From the NCBI GenBank assembly GCA_024516035.1, contig CM044959.1, forward strand, positions 25,299,644 to 25,363,643: a DNA stretch of 64,000 nucleotides, read 5' to 3'. Under the pieces are notes generated by a model, which made no database searches, was not told the DNA's origin, and saw nothing but the letters and a program-made list of their open reading frames with translations. This stretch comes from Bactericera cockerelli. Taxonomy: Eukaryota > Arthropoda > Insecta > Hemiptera > Triozidae. Within the stretch, counting starts at the first letter, position 1. Each line of letters opens with the position of its first letter. Made by a program: the position numbers and the translations under genes. This document shows positions 19,643 through 31,203 of this stretch, piece by piece.

Positions 19643-21162
19643 ACTTTTTTCTCTCCCTCCCTTCTCTTCTTCTATGTTCATTTCTGTAACTTCTCCATTC
19701 TCTTCGTATTTCTGTCTCTCTTTAATTTGCGAAAGAAAAATATAAAGTGGAATACATGCTCTTTACACAGTATTACAACCATGTGTCTCAAAACTCTTGC
19801 TCTTTTCACAAAAGTCAATGAACTCAATTCTTTCCTTAAGAAAATGATGAACGTTGGAGGAAACACTGTAGTGACTATAGTCTGAATACTGCCGAGGGAA
19901 TAATGCTGTGTCAACATGGATCGTCCTGTGGAATGCTTTTTCTCCACTGAATGCTTTGGGTGGAGAATTACATTTTTTCTAAATAACTGCGGGCAGATCT
20001 ATCATTGGAAATGTTGCTCAAAATGTAACAAATGCTAATTTCAATTTTTAAAATGGAAAATAATAATCTCCAAAAATTAGGTCTTATCCTCCTGCCCTGC
20101 AGCAGAATAAAAACATTTGGTCCCAGGACTCTGTGCTTTCAATGAACAAATTCAAAAAATCCTATTCAGTCTTCAGATCTATTACGACGTGAAACTTGTG
20201 TTTCTAGATAACATGCATGGGGTTGATGGGATGGTCACAGAAAGACATAATCCAAATATTGAAATTGTTAAATCAACATGATGAATTACTCTTTTAAAAA
20301 AACTCTTTAATTGAACTCCATATTTTATTTATGCCGACAGTCGATAGAAATGTTTTTGTTGCATTAGGTATAAATCAACTATTATATATTTCCTTTAAGT
20401 TAATGAAATAGTGACAATTCCATCGGAATACTGTTTTATTATACACTTGCAGATTTTTTTATATGACTTGGTCAATTTGAGAACCATAAATTTCAATTTC
20501 TGAGGGATAATTTCTAATTTTCAAAACTGGAAAACATAAAACCTTAGGTTTGCTTGACTCTTTCTTTTATACTTGGGTACTATTTAATACCATTGTTACG
20601 GGTAAATGAAAACTGTTATACTGTCTGCACATGATTATAGCAGGATAGTCGACATAATTATTATTTTAGATTAATTTACTCTGGGTTGAAGATTATGATC
20701 GTACAGCGGGAGACTTACCTACTCATTACTTTGCATGCAGGGGAAAGCTTGAACGTAGCTATGTGTACCGTGAGGGTATGGGCCTGCAAGGTAAGCAGGG
20801 TATGGGGTATGGCCTCCTGTTGCTATCTTTTGTGCTGAAACCATCTCATTGATCTCATTACCATGAGGTAATGCTCCTGTTACTATCCAAGTCTTTTGTG
20901 CGGAAATCACATCATTTACGATAAGAGGATCAAGTTATGCTTTATGCTCTCGTTGTGAAATATTGACTTTATAGGACGTGTTTTGAGCTGACTATCCAGA
21001 TTAGTTAAGCATACTCAACATAAGATTCTTACATGCTATTTTATAAACACGATATTATAATACATGCCTAATAATAATTTTGATACATTCAGAAACTTGT
21101 AGCAATATTTAAATAATTATATTAAAATTCAAATTATTTTTGAGTAATTTAAGAATTGAATC
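19643..21162. other. Non-coding stretch, nothing recognised
   Basis: No ORF with a recognisable domain and no repeat shared with the rest of the window that I can see. Confidence 0.45.
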
Positions 21163-22100
21163 GATTTTTCAAAAAATTATTAACAAGGTGGTGATGTTTG
21201 TTGGTCTCCTTTCTTTCATATGTGTTTGTCGGTCTTCTAAGATTTTTTTAATCTGAGCGCACGGCAGTGCGCCAGGCCAAGTTCCAGCAAGCACGGCAGT
21301 GTATCTTTACACGAACCGATTCACCCGGTTTTTCACACACTCATATCTTCGGTTCAATTGATTATAGAGATATGAAATTTGGAACAGAGATTGTCCTAAT
21401 ATCATTAAAAAGACATTGAAAATTTCAAGACTCTATGCAAAAAACTTTCAGAGGAATGTAATTTTGAAATTTGCAATTTTGATACTGACTGACTGACTGA
21501 CAGATCATCAAAATTATGAGGCACTTCCCGACTACCTAGAAGGCTGAAATTTTGCATGATGGTAGGGTTTATTGTAAAAGTACAGGGAAAAATCTGAAAA
21601 CCGGAACTTTTTCACTTATCATGCTGTTTAAACGGTGTCGTTTTAGGGAGGAAATATATAATCGATTATGAATCTAAATTATGAAGCACTTCCCGACTAC
21701 CTAGAAAGCTGAAATTTTGCATGATGGTAGGGTTTATTGTAAAAGTACAGGGAAAAATCTGAAAAAGTTCTGAAAACAGATAAACGGTGTCGTTTTAGGG
21801 AGGAACTATACTATATTATGTATATAAATTATGAGGCACTTCCCTACTACCTACAAAGCTGAAATTTTGTATACTGGTAGGGTTTATTGTAAAAGTACTG
21901 GGAAAAATCTGAAAACCGCAACATTTTCACTTATCCTGGAGTAAAACGGTGTCGTTTAAGGGAGGAAATATATAATCGATTATGGATCTAAATTATGAAG
22001 CTTGAAGAAGATTTTTCAAAAAATTATTAACAAGGTGGTGATGTTTGTTGGTCTCCTTTCTTTCATATGTGTTTGTCGGTCTTCTAAGATTTTTTTAATC
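21163..22100 (+). repeat. Composite repeat bounded by 91-bp direct repeats
   Basis: The same 91 bp (starting gatttttcaaaaaattatta, ending gatttttttaatc) occurs at 21163-21253 and 22010-22100, apparently without mismatch. Between them are a palindromic-looking head (gcacggcagtgcgccagg), a ctgactgactgactgac tract near 21485, and three ~150-170-bp units starting about 21510, 21675 and 21825 (gcacttcccgactacct, ggtagggtttattgtaaaag, aaacggtgtcgttt). No protein is encoded. It could be a terminal-repeat element or a local duplication. Confidence 0.75.
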
Positions 22101-22807
22101 AAAATTCCAATAAATTTTAAAATAGTCATTTTTTTTATTGTGGGTTACCTTGACTCTACTTGACTTCCATACGCGGAATATTAGTAATTCAAATATCATC
22201 CTAAGACACAGGAAGCTAGTATTGCTTTTCCTCGTAGAAATCTCACAGAATCGTCCCAAAGAGAATGTCCTCCGAGATTTCCAGCACCAGGCGTGGAGGT
22301 AGAGTTCATTCTGCCTCCCTATTCTACAGACTAGATCGACTTTCCTCTGAAATAAACTAGCTGAAAGCCCCCCCCCTCCCCTTTCTTCATAGTCTATTAT
22401 GTGTCTTCTGTACGGAAATTCAAGAAAGGAAACTTGACACAATTTTCCTCGTAAGATGTTATTTTGTTATTTCATGTGGAAACAAGAAAGGAGAGACGAA
22501 GATAACAAGACAGGGGAGAAGGAGAGAGAAAAGAGATTGCTACGGAGAGATAAGATTATTAATTGATTTCGGACACAGGTCTTGTCTTTCTTCTGACCAA
22601 ACTTGATAAAAAAAAACTATAGTTTCCATAGTTTTTCCGCACTCACATGCTCGTACGGGCAGAATGAAAGAGGTTTTCTTTTGAGGCATAGAGTTTTTGT
22701 AAATGTTCCATAGAGGAACATGATTCAGTTATGCATTCCATATTATATCAGTATTAGGAAATGAAGATGATCGAAGAATAACACGGACAAATCAGCCCAT
22801 TAACATT
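22101..22807. other. Non-coding stretch, nothing recognised
   Basis: The 115-codon minus frame at 22095-22442 lacks motifs. A purine-rich tract occupies about 22480-22545. Confidence 0.45.
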
Positions 22808-23470
22808 TTTACTTTCCTTATCCTATAATAAGGAAAGTATTGTATTCGTCGAAAATTTGACCTACCCAGCTTTTCACATTTCTGGACGAATCATAGCCTC
22901 AGGATACCAAAAAAGTGGTTTTCAGCCATTGGTCCGTGCGTCTGTCTGTGTGTGTGTGTCTGTGTGTGTGTGTGTGGTGTCTGTGTGTGAACAGGATATC
23001 TCAAGAACGGTAAGAGCTAGAGACTTGAAATTTGGTATGGTAATTAATTTTATACACCAGACGAACCATGAAACTTTTGGTTGAAATCGGTCGCATTCTG
23101 CGGCCGCAGGGCCGCAAATATTGGCCGCAAGCACCGCTTCTTTGAATTGGTTAAAGATACAAAAAAAGTTAGAGAACAACATTTTCTCAGATTAAAAAAA
23201 ATAATAGGGGTTCACTCTGATCATTTTTTTGATATCTTTAACTTTTTGGAAACCGGCCCCAATTTACCGGTATTGTAGGGGGACCCGATTGGACTAACTT
23301 TTTTATTATTCATCCTAGATGGGGGTTGTGACATATCAAATTAAATGATTTTGAAGTGCTGATCACGAATTTGGCATTGATTTTTAGTTATCTGTTACCG
23401 TTCAGTCACCAGTGGCGGAATTCGACTCCTTTTTGGGAGATAAGGAAAGTCGTGTGATGTTTACACCAGA
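22808..23470 (+). repeat. Hairpin-capped repeat family Y, copy 1
   Basis: It starts with an 11-bp-stem palindrome (actttccttat / ataaggaaagt, about 22812-22839) followed by TATTGTATTCGT. It then has a gtctgtctgtgtgtgtg tract (22930-22990, a TG microsatellite) and the block 'atctcaagaacggtaagagc' with 'gacttgaaatttggta'. It ends with ggagataaggaaagt and cgtgtgatgt. A truncated inverse copy is at 54345-54645. Frames within (22857-23278) are shadows. Confidence 0.75.
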
Positions 23471-25307
23471 TTTTTTTTAATTGAATATATTATGAACTTT
23501 ATTTACATCAGTTAATTATTACCTCCTCAGCTAATGTTAACTTATAGGAAGAAAAATAAGTTAACTTTAGCTGAAGGAAATAAATACGGGTGATGTTGGT
23601 CACACCAAATTTCCATTACAACCTTCTAATACGTACATAAATACCTATACTGTTTCATGTAGTATCTACCTCCTCTGTCAAAAAATTGTGTTAAAATTGT
23701 CCAATTCCACAGTGTTCAGTTTCTTAATGAATGTCAGTGGGTAGCTTTTTTCTCTAATGCAAAAATGTCACAGCTGATCTTAGAAGTTTTCTTGAAATGT
23801 TGAGAAGACATGAGAACACAGTCGTCGCTCATGAAATGTATTGGATTCCATAATATGCGATATAGGAAAATGAACTTTAGAAGTAGCATGAAGCGAAGGC
23901 TAAGAAAAGGGAGCTAAGTTTTATTAGCTGTAGCAAGAGAAAACCTTAAAACCCAGAACGACTGAAACGTTGTCATGTGAAGGGTCGTAAAATACAGCCG
24001 TTTTATTGATATTATATGTTGGTTATTCCTTATAGCTAGCTGTTCCTCCTCTCTCCTGCTTCTTGGCATTCCATCATTTTCCCTCCCTTCCCTCCCCTGG
24101 TCTGCTCCCCAGTGGGAAAAGTCATTGTTAGGTTTAATCCACTTTGAAAGTTTTATTTCTTTTAGTGTTTGTTCTGGTAGCGTCCCCATCCTCGAGAGTC
24201 GTAAAAACAATCTCTTGCACTAGCCACGCCCCTTTCCCTTATTACTTTCTTTTATAATTATAATCATCTAGTTTGTGGCTCACTGACTATGCCATTAAGA
24301 TACCGAGTTGCTGACTCGTAGCTTTCTGCACTTGTCGCAATGTAAAAAGCTAAACTAGAATCGTTTTCCAAGAAAACGGAAAGCATTTTATTTCTAAACT
24401 ATCAAGGTTATTTTTATACAGTGTACTCGAACTCAGAATAGTGATGACTTTTCTATAAAACCTTTCTGAGGCTGCTGCTGTCAAAGTTTCTATACAGGCT
24501 CAAAAAGTCGTAATTGAAATACTATTTTTTCTCTCGAAATAGAAGTGTGGTAAAATGTACGTCTACATTAATTCCACCCTGAATCACTCAGGATCCCGCC
24601 ATCACCCGAGGATTGAAACGCCTCCAGGGACCCTACCGCACCGCTGAATTAAGTCTTCGAGCTTGAACGACAGATTTGATGGATTGAAAACAATTGCAGG
24701 GTGAGGGGGGCGAGATTAAATTGCGCAACAAGAGATAAGGAGGAATAACGCAATAATGGTGTTCCGTTACGCTCGCACCATTCACGCCGCTGAAAGTTGA
24801 ATATAATTTGAAATTCAGAGAGTCCTTATTAGGGTGCAGGTGCAAGATCTTCTCGGAGAAGGGTTTCGAAAGCGTTCTATTGTGACGAACAAGGGATTAC
24901 AAGTTTCAGAGAACGAATGGGAGTCTATGAGTTATTGAGAATGGAGTTGCGTTACCTCCTGTTTTGGTGATCAATCGTAGCACCATTTGTTATTAGTGAT
25001 TAGTAATATCAAGACAAATTCATGGAAGAAACATTACCATTAATACTCTAATATTGAACGAAGACAAAGCTCCTTCTATGAAAATTCTACATGAACGATT
25101 TTGCGAAACCCTTTTTCGACAAAGTTGCACTGGTATACTTGTGTAATACAAGCGTGTTTATCACAGAAGTGATTCGTGTCATATTCATAACTCATCCTAA
25201 TAAAATATGATGTCACTTGAACTACCTACCGTCAGATCACAAGTGAGCTGTCTTTACAATCAAGCTAGGACTTACCGGGATTTCTTCTAATTGAACAGTT
25301 GAAAGAA
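23471..25307. other. Non-coding stretch with one weak tRNA-like fragment
   Basis: At about 24563-24655 the minus strand (cagcggtgcggtagggtccc, then gtttcaatcctcggg) resembles a degenerate tRNA-derived SINE head. Frames at 23914-24210 and 24633-24845 show no domain. Confidence 0.4.
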
Positions 25308-25359
25308 CTGTCTCTTTCTTTGTATAGGCGTTCTTCACACCTCGGCCGAGGTGTTTGAT
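25308..25359 (+). repeat. 52-bp segment identical to 32605-32656, with an 18-bp perfect palindrome
   Basis: Begins ctgtctctttctttgtatag and ends ggtgtttgat. Positions 25337-25354 (acacctcggccgaggtgt) are a perfect 18-bp palindrome. The flanks of the two copies differ. No coding frame or transposon hallmark explains it. Confidence 0.8.
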
Positions 25360-26095
25360 ATTCAATGATATTATAGAGTGACACAATAATAATGATAGTT
25401 AATTGGTAATGTCGCGTCTATTGCTAAAATAGTGGAGTAAAAGGAGTATTATGAGTGTCAGTGTCACTAAGCACACTCCCTGCCCCTCGCACTGAACTCT
25501 CAACTTTCAGAATGCCAACTCCTTGCATCATGAATAATTTCGAAGAAGACGAATTTGAAGACACCGTCGTAAAAAATCTGTTATCTCCCTTTTATTGTCG
25601 AAATAAAACCACCCCCCCCCGCCCCGTCCCGGCACCCTCGCACTTGATGTCCTTGCAAAGCGCTATAACGGAACATTTTGGCTTTTTATGAGTACTTAGA
25701 GTACTACTCGAGAAAACGCCAGGAAAATGCTCCAGAATGAGAATGGCTTGTTTCCGCTCCACATTCAAATTTTAATATGCACATTTCGCCTGTGTTTGAG
25801 GACATTAAAAAGGCTTTTGGAAAACTATTGCTGAGGGGTTGTGTCAGATGTCGAGGGCGACACGCTATGTTCTAGTTTGACTTGTATTATTGTTGTACAG
25901 TTTGTGGCATAAATATCCACGTGTCATTACTTTAGAATTATAAATTCTTTTGATGGACAAACAGTTTGACATTGTTGACAACCCTTACACATTAGTCAAG
26001 AGCAATAAGTCATGGGCTGGTTCGAGATACGACGACAAGTACGCCACTAAGCTTGTACCTCATTGAAATCAATGTAAGCATTTTCTACGTATGTA
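25360..26095. other. Non-coding stretch, nothing recognised
   Basis: The 78-codon frame at 25455-25691 runs through a C-tract and has no domain. Confidence 0.45.
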
Positions 26096-26459
26096 GGACT
26101 CCTCTGTGGCGTAACGGTTGTGACTTCTGCTCGTAGTCCAGAGATCCTGAGTTCGATCCCCGGTCGGAGCAGACTTTTCACTTAGAAAATTCTGTTCCCT
26201 CCGTACATGTGAGGCTGGTATTTCCGGCCCTACCCAGGCTGGGTGAAGTTAATGTGGGTAGCTGGTACGATTTCCAGCGAATGGAGGGTAAAACCCCTGT
26301 CCTAATCAAGGACGTTAAATCCAATGGAATCGGCGTTAGGAAGGGCATCCAGCCGTAAAAAATGTGCCAAAACCAACCAATCTCAACCATGAGGTTGAAC
26401 AACGTCGACCCTGCTCGAGCGGGATAAGACAGAGTAAAAGAAGAAGAAGAAGAAGAAGT
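26096..26459 (+). mobile_element. Full-length tRNA-derived SINE (family E)
   Basis: The tRNA-like head has a perfect A box tggcgtaacgg (26107-26117) and B box gttcgatcc (26151-26159). A central core follows (ctggtatttccggcccta ... gttaatgtgggtagctgg ... gcgaatggagggta), then a LINE-like tail (gaagggcatccagccgtaaa, tgccaaaaccaaccaa, tcgaccctgctcgagcggg), ending in (aag)n. The 141-codon minus-strand frame is a shadow. The core is shared with the 5S-derived SINEs in the window. An internal pol III promoter would drive it. Confidence 0.88.
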
Positions 26460-27065
26460 ACCTACATATATGTATAATATGTATGTTTTTCTAGGACGTC
26501 GTGATTTCTTTAATGTATAATTGCGTATACATCTATACATAGGTACCCATGTTTTTCTGTGACCATTAGATTTTCCTAGATTGGGGTGTGACTTTTCAAT
26601 CATGAAATATTATTGCTGGGCATTTTTAGTCGTGATTTATTAATTATTAAAGAATAATAAAATAGTTACTTCTGAGTTTTTATAATGTTAATTGATCTTT
26701 GAACTCCTATGCATAATCTACACCTTTGATAATACACATGAGGTATTCGCATTTGTCTAAAGGCTTTTTGATGTTATGAGTGAGAGGGGATGCATTATCA
26801 TTCTGATCGAGTTTCATGTGAAAGTAATGAGGCAGGAGACCTGAAGCTGTATTGAGTATGTGACTAATATAAATTCAAATGAGTCAGCATTCCTTGAGAA
26901 CAAATTGATCAGTATTCTACTACATTACATACGTGCCAAGAGCCAGTCAGTTATGTAATTTTTTTTTTTAATTTAGTTTAAAGCCGATTCGCAGTGGCAT
27001 TATGAAATATCAAGTTATCGCAAGAATTGCTAAATTGCTAATTCTAAACTGAAATCCGCGAATCT
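26460..27065. other. Non-coding stretch, nothing recognised
   Basis: AT-rich, no coding or structural signal found. Confidence 0.45.
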
Positions 27066-27240
27066 TTTTTTTGTAAAGATTTGACTACCCGAAACCGCAT
27101 TGCCCTAGGAAATCTCACAGCGATACCATTTTGGTAGCGAAAATTTTCTCCTAGAAAATTTTACCCCATCGGGATCGGAGATTTGAGCCCCCAATTTGGG
27201 ATTAAGAGGCTGAAGTGATTAGACCTCATCAGATTTTCTA
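27066..27240 (-). mobile_element. tRNA-like SINE (family F), single copy
   Basis: The minus strand reads ctgatgaggtctaatcactt, cagcctcttaatcccaaat, then gggggctcaaatctccgatc (B-box region), followed by a body with gaaaattttcgctacc and gcaatgcggtttcgggtag. The tRNA-like order (A-box region, B box, unrelated body) suggests a decayed SINE. A single copy in the window limits confidence. Confidence 0.45.
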
Positions 27241-28199
27241 TAGACAGTTTTATGCATAGGATCTTTTATAGGTAGGTAAACATTTTGTGTACATGTAATA
27301 ATACCTACCGACTATAGTCAGTGTAGCATTAAGTTTATATTGATGAAGGTATTTTACATATGTATATTTATATTTATGTACCTATACCTACACCATGTTT
27401 TTTGTGTTATATTCGTGCAACACGTCCCTAGCATGAAATTATGTATGACACGTCTCACATATATTGAAAATTGAATTAATGAAAATTCACACATGTAATA
27501 AATCACCGATATTATACTTATTTTTCACACCTTGCGATATATCACGTATAGGCTGCCTCCCATTTGATAACAAATGGCATTTCTATTTACATATCTCGTA
27601 TTACACGTACATACGACTAGGTATATTAATATACATAGATTACATAAAATATGTAGATAATAATAATTTCCAGTTAAAGAGGGCATTTATTTTATTAGGA
27701 TTTTTTTAAAGTCGTAAAATTATTGCATATGAAAAATTATTAGTTACCTAATAAGTTAATAACTAGTGCCCGGATATGTGCAATAAATAATGTCCCAGAT
27801 ATACAATGAGCCACTTGCAAGTTGCAGATGGAAAAAAAATCTCGGAAGTAATTGTGAATGACTGATTCTATTGAAAACATATTACTAGAAAATGCTATTT
27901 CCGCCTTCAAAACTACGAAATACGAACGCGAAAGACCTTAAAAAGCGTTTTAAAGTTGTCAAATCGGAAAAAGCTGATACGTGTTCTGGCGTCATATTTA
28001 TCGAGTTGGATTTTTCAGTCTAAGCGTTCTTATGGGGCTTTCTTTTCTACCAAGAATTTCATCGAGTTCTGGGCTTCGGACACCTTTATCGTTCATCATA
28101 AAGTCCCTTTAAAATATCGTCAGGAATCATTCTGTCTCGTGTATTCAGAACTCGTGCGCGGCACTAACACACTATTCTGGTCTTATTTTAAATTTTGGG
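27241..28199. other. Non-coding stretch, nothing recognised
   Basis: Frames at 27464-27709 and 27956-28204 have no domain or homologue that I recognise. Confidence 0.45.
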
Positions 28200-28424
28200 A
28201 TTAACGCCGCTTTCAACTGCATGGTCATATCATGACGGGGGTGTTACCCTCCATTCGCAGGAAACTCACAAACCTGCTACCCACATTAACCTCACCCTGG
28301 GTTGGACCGGAATGCCAGCATCACGAAGTCTTCACCTCGCCGGACGTTGCTTGACTTCGGGGATACCACGAGAACCGGTGCATTCAACGCGTCATCGACG
28401 CTGGCTGGCTCTCTGGTCTCTTTA
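28200..28424 (-). mobile_element. 5S rRNA-derived SINE, copy 2 (best preserved)
   Basis: On the minus strand the head is 5S rRNA-like: gcgttgaatgcaccggttct, then cgtggtatccccgaagtc, aagcaacgtccggcgagg and tgaagacttcgtgatg, in the order of animal 5S rRNA and including its box A. A core follows (ctggcattccggtccaaccc ... gttaatgtgggtagcagg ... gcgaatggagggtaac), then ccatgcagttgaaagcggcg. It belongs to the SINE3-type class (5S-headed). The plus-strand frames at 28195-28565 are shadows. Confidence 0.82.
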
Positions 28425-28977
28425 AATAACCGGATTACAAGTCAATTACACGTTACTCCCCTAGTCCTAGAGAAGGACTTTTACCTCTTTCGTGTTCAGG
28501 GGGAGACGCTTAAAAGCTCAATGAATAATTCAGCATTTACTGACGCCACCGTGCTGATGTGTTGACTGAAAGTTCAGACAATTTTATTTTCAATTTGAAT
28601 ATTTTATCCGTGAAGTTCATCTTCAGTTCGCAGGTAGATCATCCTGTTGCAGTGATGGCTCCTGTGCATAACTCGTCCTGGGACTCTTGCATGTTCATTA
28701 GTTTACATGGCGTCTCCGATTTTTATTTTACTTTTTTGGAGAGTAGGTAATTTGCATTTTTCCCTGATCCAGGGATGGAGCTATTGGGGTTCATTGAAAA
28801 TAATGAAATTAAAATGGCTAGACCTTTTTTGTGCGTTTCTGAGATTTTCAGTCTCAATAAATAAAATCAATTTTGCTATTATATAAATTGGCGGACTAGT
28901 ATTTGGTAAAAATTGGCCGATTCAAGTAGATTTTGAAATGTTCTGTGAATTACAAATTTCATATTCCTATCCCCATA
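28425..28977. other. Non-coding stretch, nothing recognised
   Basis: Open frames are short and overlap; no domain is visible. Confidence 0.4.
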
Positions 28978-28985
28978 ACTCAGCC

Positions 28986-29121
28986 CAGGGACGTAACTAT
29001 TAGGGGGGGCACGCGGTTGTTGGGGGCGCCAACACGGGTAAAGACGAATTGCTAACCGAAGGGGGTGGGGCGCCAAAATACGTGTTTGCCCCGGGTGCTG
29101 AATAGCCTAATTACGTTCCTG
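28986..29121. mobile_element. 136-bp hAT-type MITE with 8-bp target duplication
   Basis: Terminal inverted repeats CAGGGACGTAACTA (28986 onward) and TAATTACGTTCCTG (ending 29121) bound a G-rich centre with two 'ggggcgcca'-like boxes. The 8-mer actcagcc occurs at 28978-28985 and 29122-29129. The 8-bp duplication and CAGGG-type termini are hallmarks of the hAT superfamily. It encodes nothing and needs a transposase in trans. Confidence 0.85.
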
Positions 29122-29129
29122 ACTCAGCC

Positions 29130-29576
29130 TATGATCAGGGAAAATTGCTAGCTATGCACCAAGAAAACATCATATAGATGGTAGACGTCGTGCAAAAATT
29201 ACTTTAAATTGGATATAAATTCAATTTATAGGTATGAGTATGATTATTTACCAACTTTAGGTGGTCATAGCTCCGTTCGGGTGCATGTATACATAGAGTT
29301 GACCCAAAGGATCCTATTTTTTTCAATATTTGCACTGATTTCAGAAGCACCCTTTATATTATGAGCAAGTTGTACCTGATTACTTCTCACTTCAGTGTAC
29401 CAAATCTACCCTTTTACAAACTTGTAACGTTTCATGAAAACACATCTGGTTCGTTACACTTTGACCCTGAAGAAGCAAGTCCTTGGGAAAAATCTTTTTA
29501 GTGTCACAGAATGCAATTATAATTTTATTATTATCATTGTTGGAAAACTCTCTCCGGAACATTTGTAGTCTAGTCA
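29130..29576. other. Non-coding stretch, nothing recognised
   Basis: No feature supported. Confidence 0.4.
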
Positions 29577-30055
29577 GTGGGAAGAGGCTTTAGGAGGGCA
29601 GAGGTGTAGGAGGAAGGGAGAGGCGTAGGAGGTTGGAGAGGCGTATGGGGGTAGAGGTGTAGGAGGGAGAGACGTAGGAGGGTAGAGCAGTAGGAGGGGG
29701 GAGAGGTGTAGGGGTTGGAGAGGGTAGGGGGGTAGAGGTGTAGGAGGGGGTAGAGTAGTAGGAGGGAGGGAGAGGCGTAGGAGGTTGGAGAGGCGTAGGA
29801 GGTTGGAGAGGCGTAGGGGGGTAGAGGTAGTAGGAGGGGGAGGGAGAGGCGTAGGGGGGGGGGGGTAGGTAGAGGTAGGAGGGAGGGAGAGGCGTAGGAG
29901 GTTGGAGAGGCGTAGGGGGGTAGAGGTGTAGGAGGAGAGGCGTGGGGGGGGGGAGGGCTTAGGAAGGGAGGAGGAGAGGCGTAGGAGGGAGGGATAGGAG
30001 TAGGTGGTAACGAGAAGCGTAGGAGGGAGAGAAAGAGAGAGAGAGGAAAAGAAAC
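29577..30055 (+). repeat. GA/G-rich degenerate minisatellite
   Basis: Irregular tandem array of ~16-20-bp units of the form gagaggcgtaggaggttg, with variants ggggtagaggtgtagga. Runs of up to ten G interrupt it. It ends in (ga)n near 30030-30050. The reverse strand yields a 197-codon Pro/Ser/Tyr frame (29570-30163) that is an artefact of this composition. Confidence 0.85.
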
Positions 30056-30599
30056 AGAGAATAGCTGTGAGGAGAACTGTTTTCTAGAAGCATTTGTGTT
30101 TCTTCTTCTTTTTTTTGGACCTCCAAGGGTATTTACACTTTCCTCTGGAAATGCAAATTTCAAATCTAATTATTGCGGTTATTTTTATGGTATTTTTTTT
30201 CCTGTATAACCTAAGTGAAAATAATTACATTGTGTGTTTTCTTTTCATTTAGGTACTGCTAGTTAACTAACGTACGCAAAAATCTTGTGGGCATTGTTAG
30301 TGTTTTTTTTCCCATAAAAGTTCACAGGAAAAATTTAATTACCAAGAGGCTAGAGGCTGTTAGGTACTGTGTTCAACTGCTCATACACCCGTAAAATGAG
30401 GTTAATCATTTTATATGAATAATACATACCTATCAAATTTGGTTAGAGTGAGTGTTGCACCATCTAATTAAGTGCAAAGAGAAAGAGAGAGAATTATTTT
30501 CGAATTTTCAAATTAATCTTAATATAATTCTTACATACAATGTATTTTAGAAATAATTTAATAACCTTCATAGATGACTTAAGACCAAAATGACCAAGT
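30056..30599. other. Non-coding stretch, nothing recognised
   Basis: AT-rich, no supported feature. Confidence 0.4.
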
Positions 30600-30797
30600 G
30601 TTGGTAGTTGATGTGGTTATGACGCTAGACTTGTTATGTAAACCATTAGCGCACGGATTCGTGGATCCCACCCAATGCTTGAATGCATGTCAGTCCTCAT
30701 TAATTTGAGTTTGTGACCACATAATAAGATTCTGAGGGTTAGGTGGTAGAAAATGCTTAACCTGGCCTAGTGGTTACCTTCCACTAAAGTACCAAAT
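30600..30797 (+). mobile_element. tRNA-derived SINE (family C), copy 2
   Basis: gatgtggttatgacgctaga ... gcgcacggattcgtggatcc then cacccaatgcttgaatgcat, tttgagtttgtgaccac, gggttaggtggtagaaaatg and tagtggttaccttccacta. The body aligns with the inverse copy at 13478-13668; the tRNA-like head has diverged. Confidence 0.65.
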
Positions 30798-31132
30798 ATT
30801 TCTATTGTAAATGACTCCTTCATTTTTTTAGCGAGAAAAACAAGGAAAGTAAGGAGAGAGATGGAGATGAAGAGTTGAATGTTACGTGTTGTCATTCATC
30901 TTTGTTCAGCTTCCTTTTCCCGATGTGTTTCTTTCTTCGCAACTTTGTCAGCGCACAGGAAATTAAAAAAAGTAAAATGGTACCAACCTACCAGACTGAA
31001 AAAAAGATCTTCCTAGCAGATTTTCAAGTTAAACATCATGGAAATTTGTTTCTTGTGATACCTTATCAGTGGCGAATTCTCCTTATAATATTTTATTGTG
31101 GATGTATACGATACGATATATATGCTATAGTT

Positions 31133-31203
31133 ATAGATGTATTAGTATTATCATACATATGTATGCAATTCTAGATGTATTAGTATTATCATACATATGT
31201 ATG
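31133..31203 (+). repeat. Two-unit tandem repeat (39 bp period)
   Basis: tagatgtattagtattatca followed by tacatatgtatg occurs at 31133-31164 and 31172-31203. Non-coding. Confidence 0.8.

Noticed and set aside
26098..26172. Genuine tRNA gene
   Set aside because: Good A and B boxes, but the sequence continues into a SINE core and (aag)n tail and a diverged copy exists at 19430.
29570..30163. 197-codon Pro/Ser/Tyr-rich minus frame
   Set aside because: Product of the GA-rich minisatellite; composition only, no domain.
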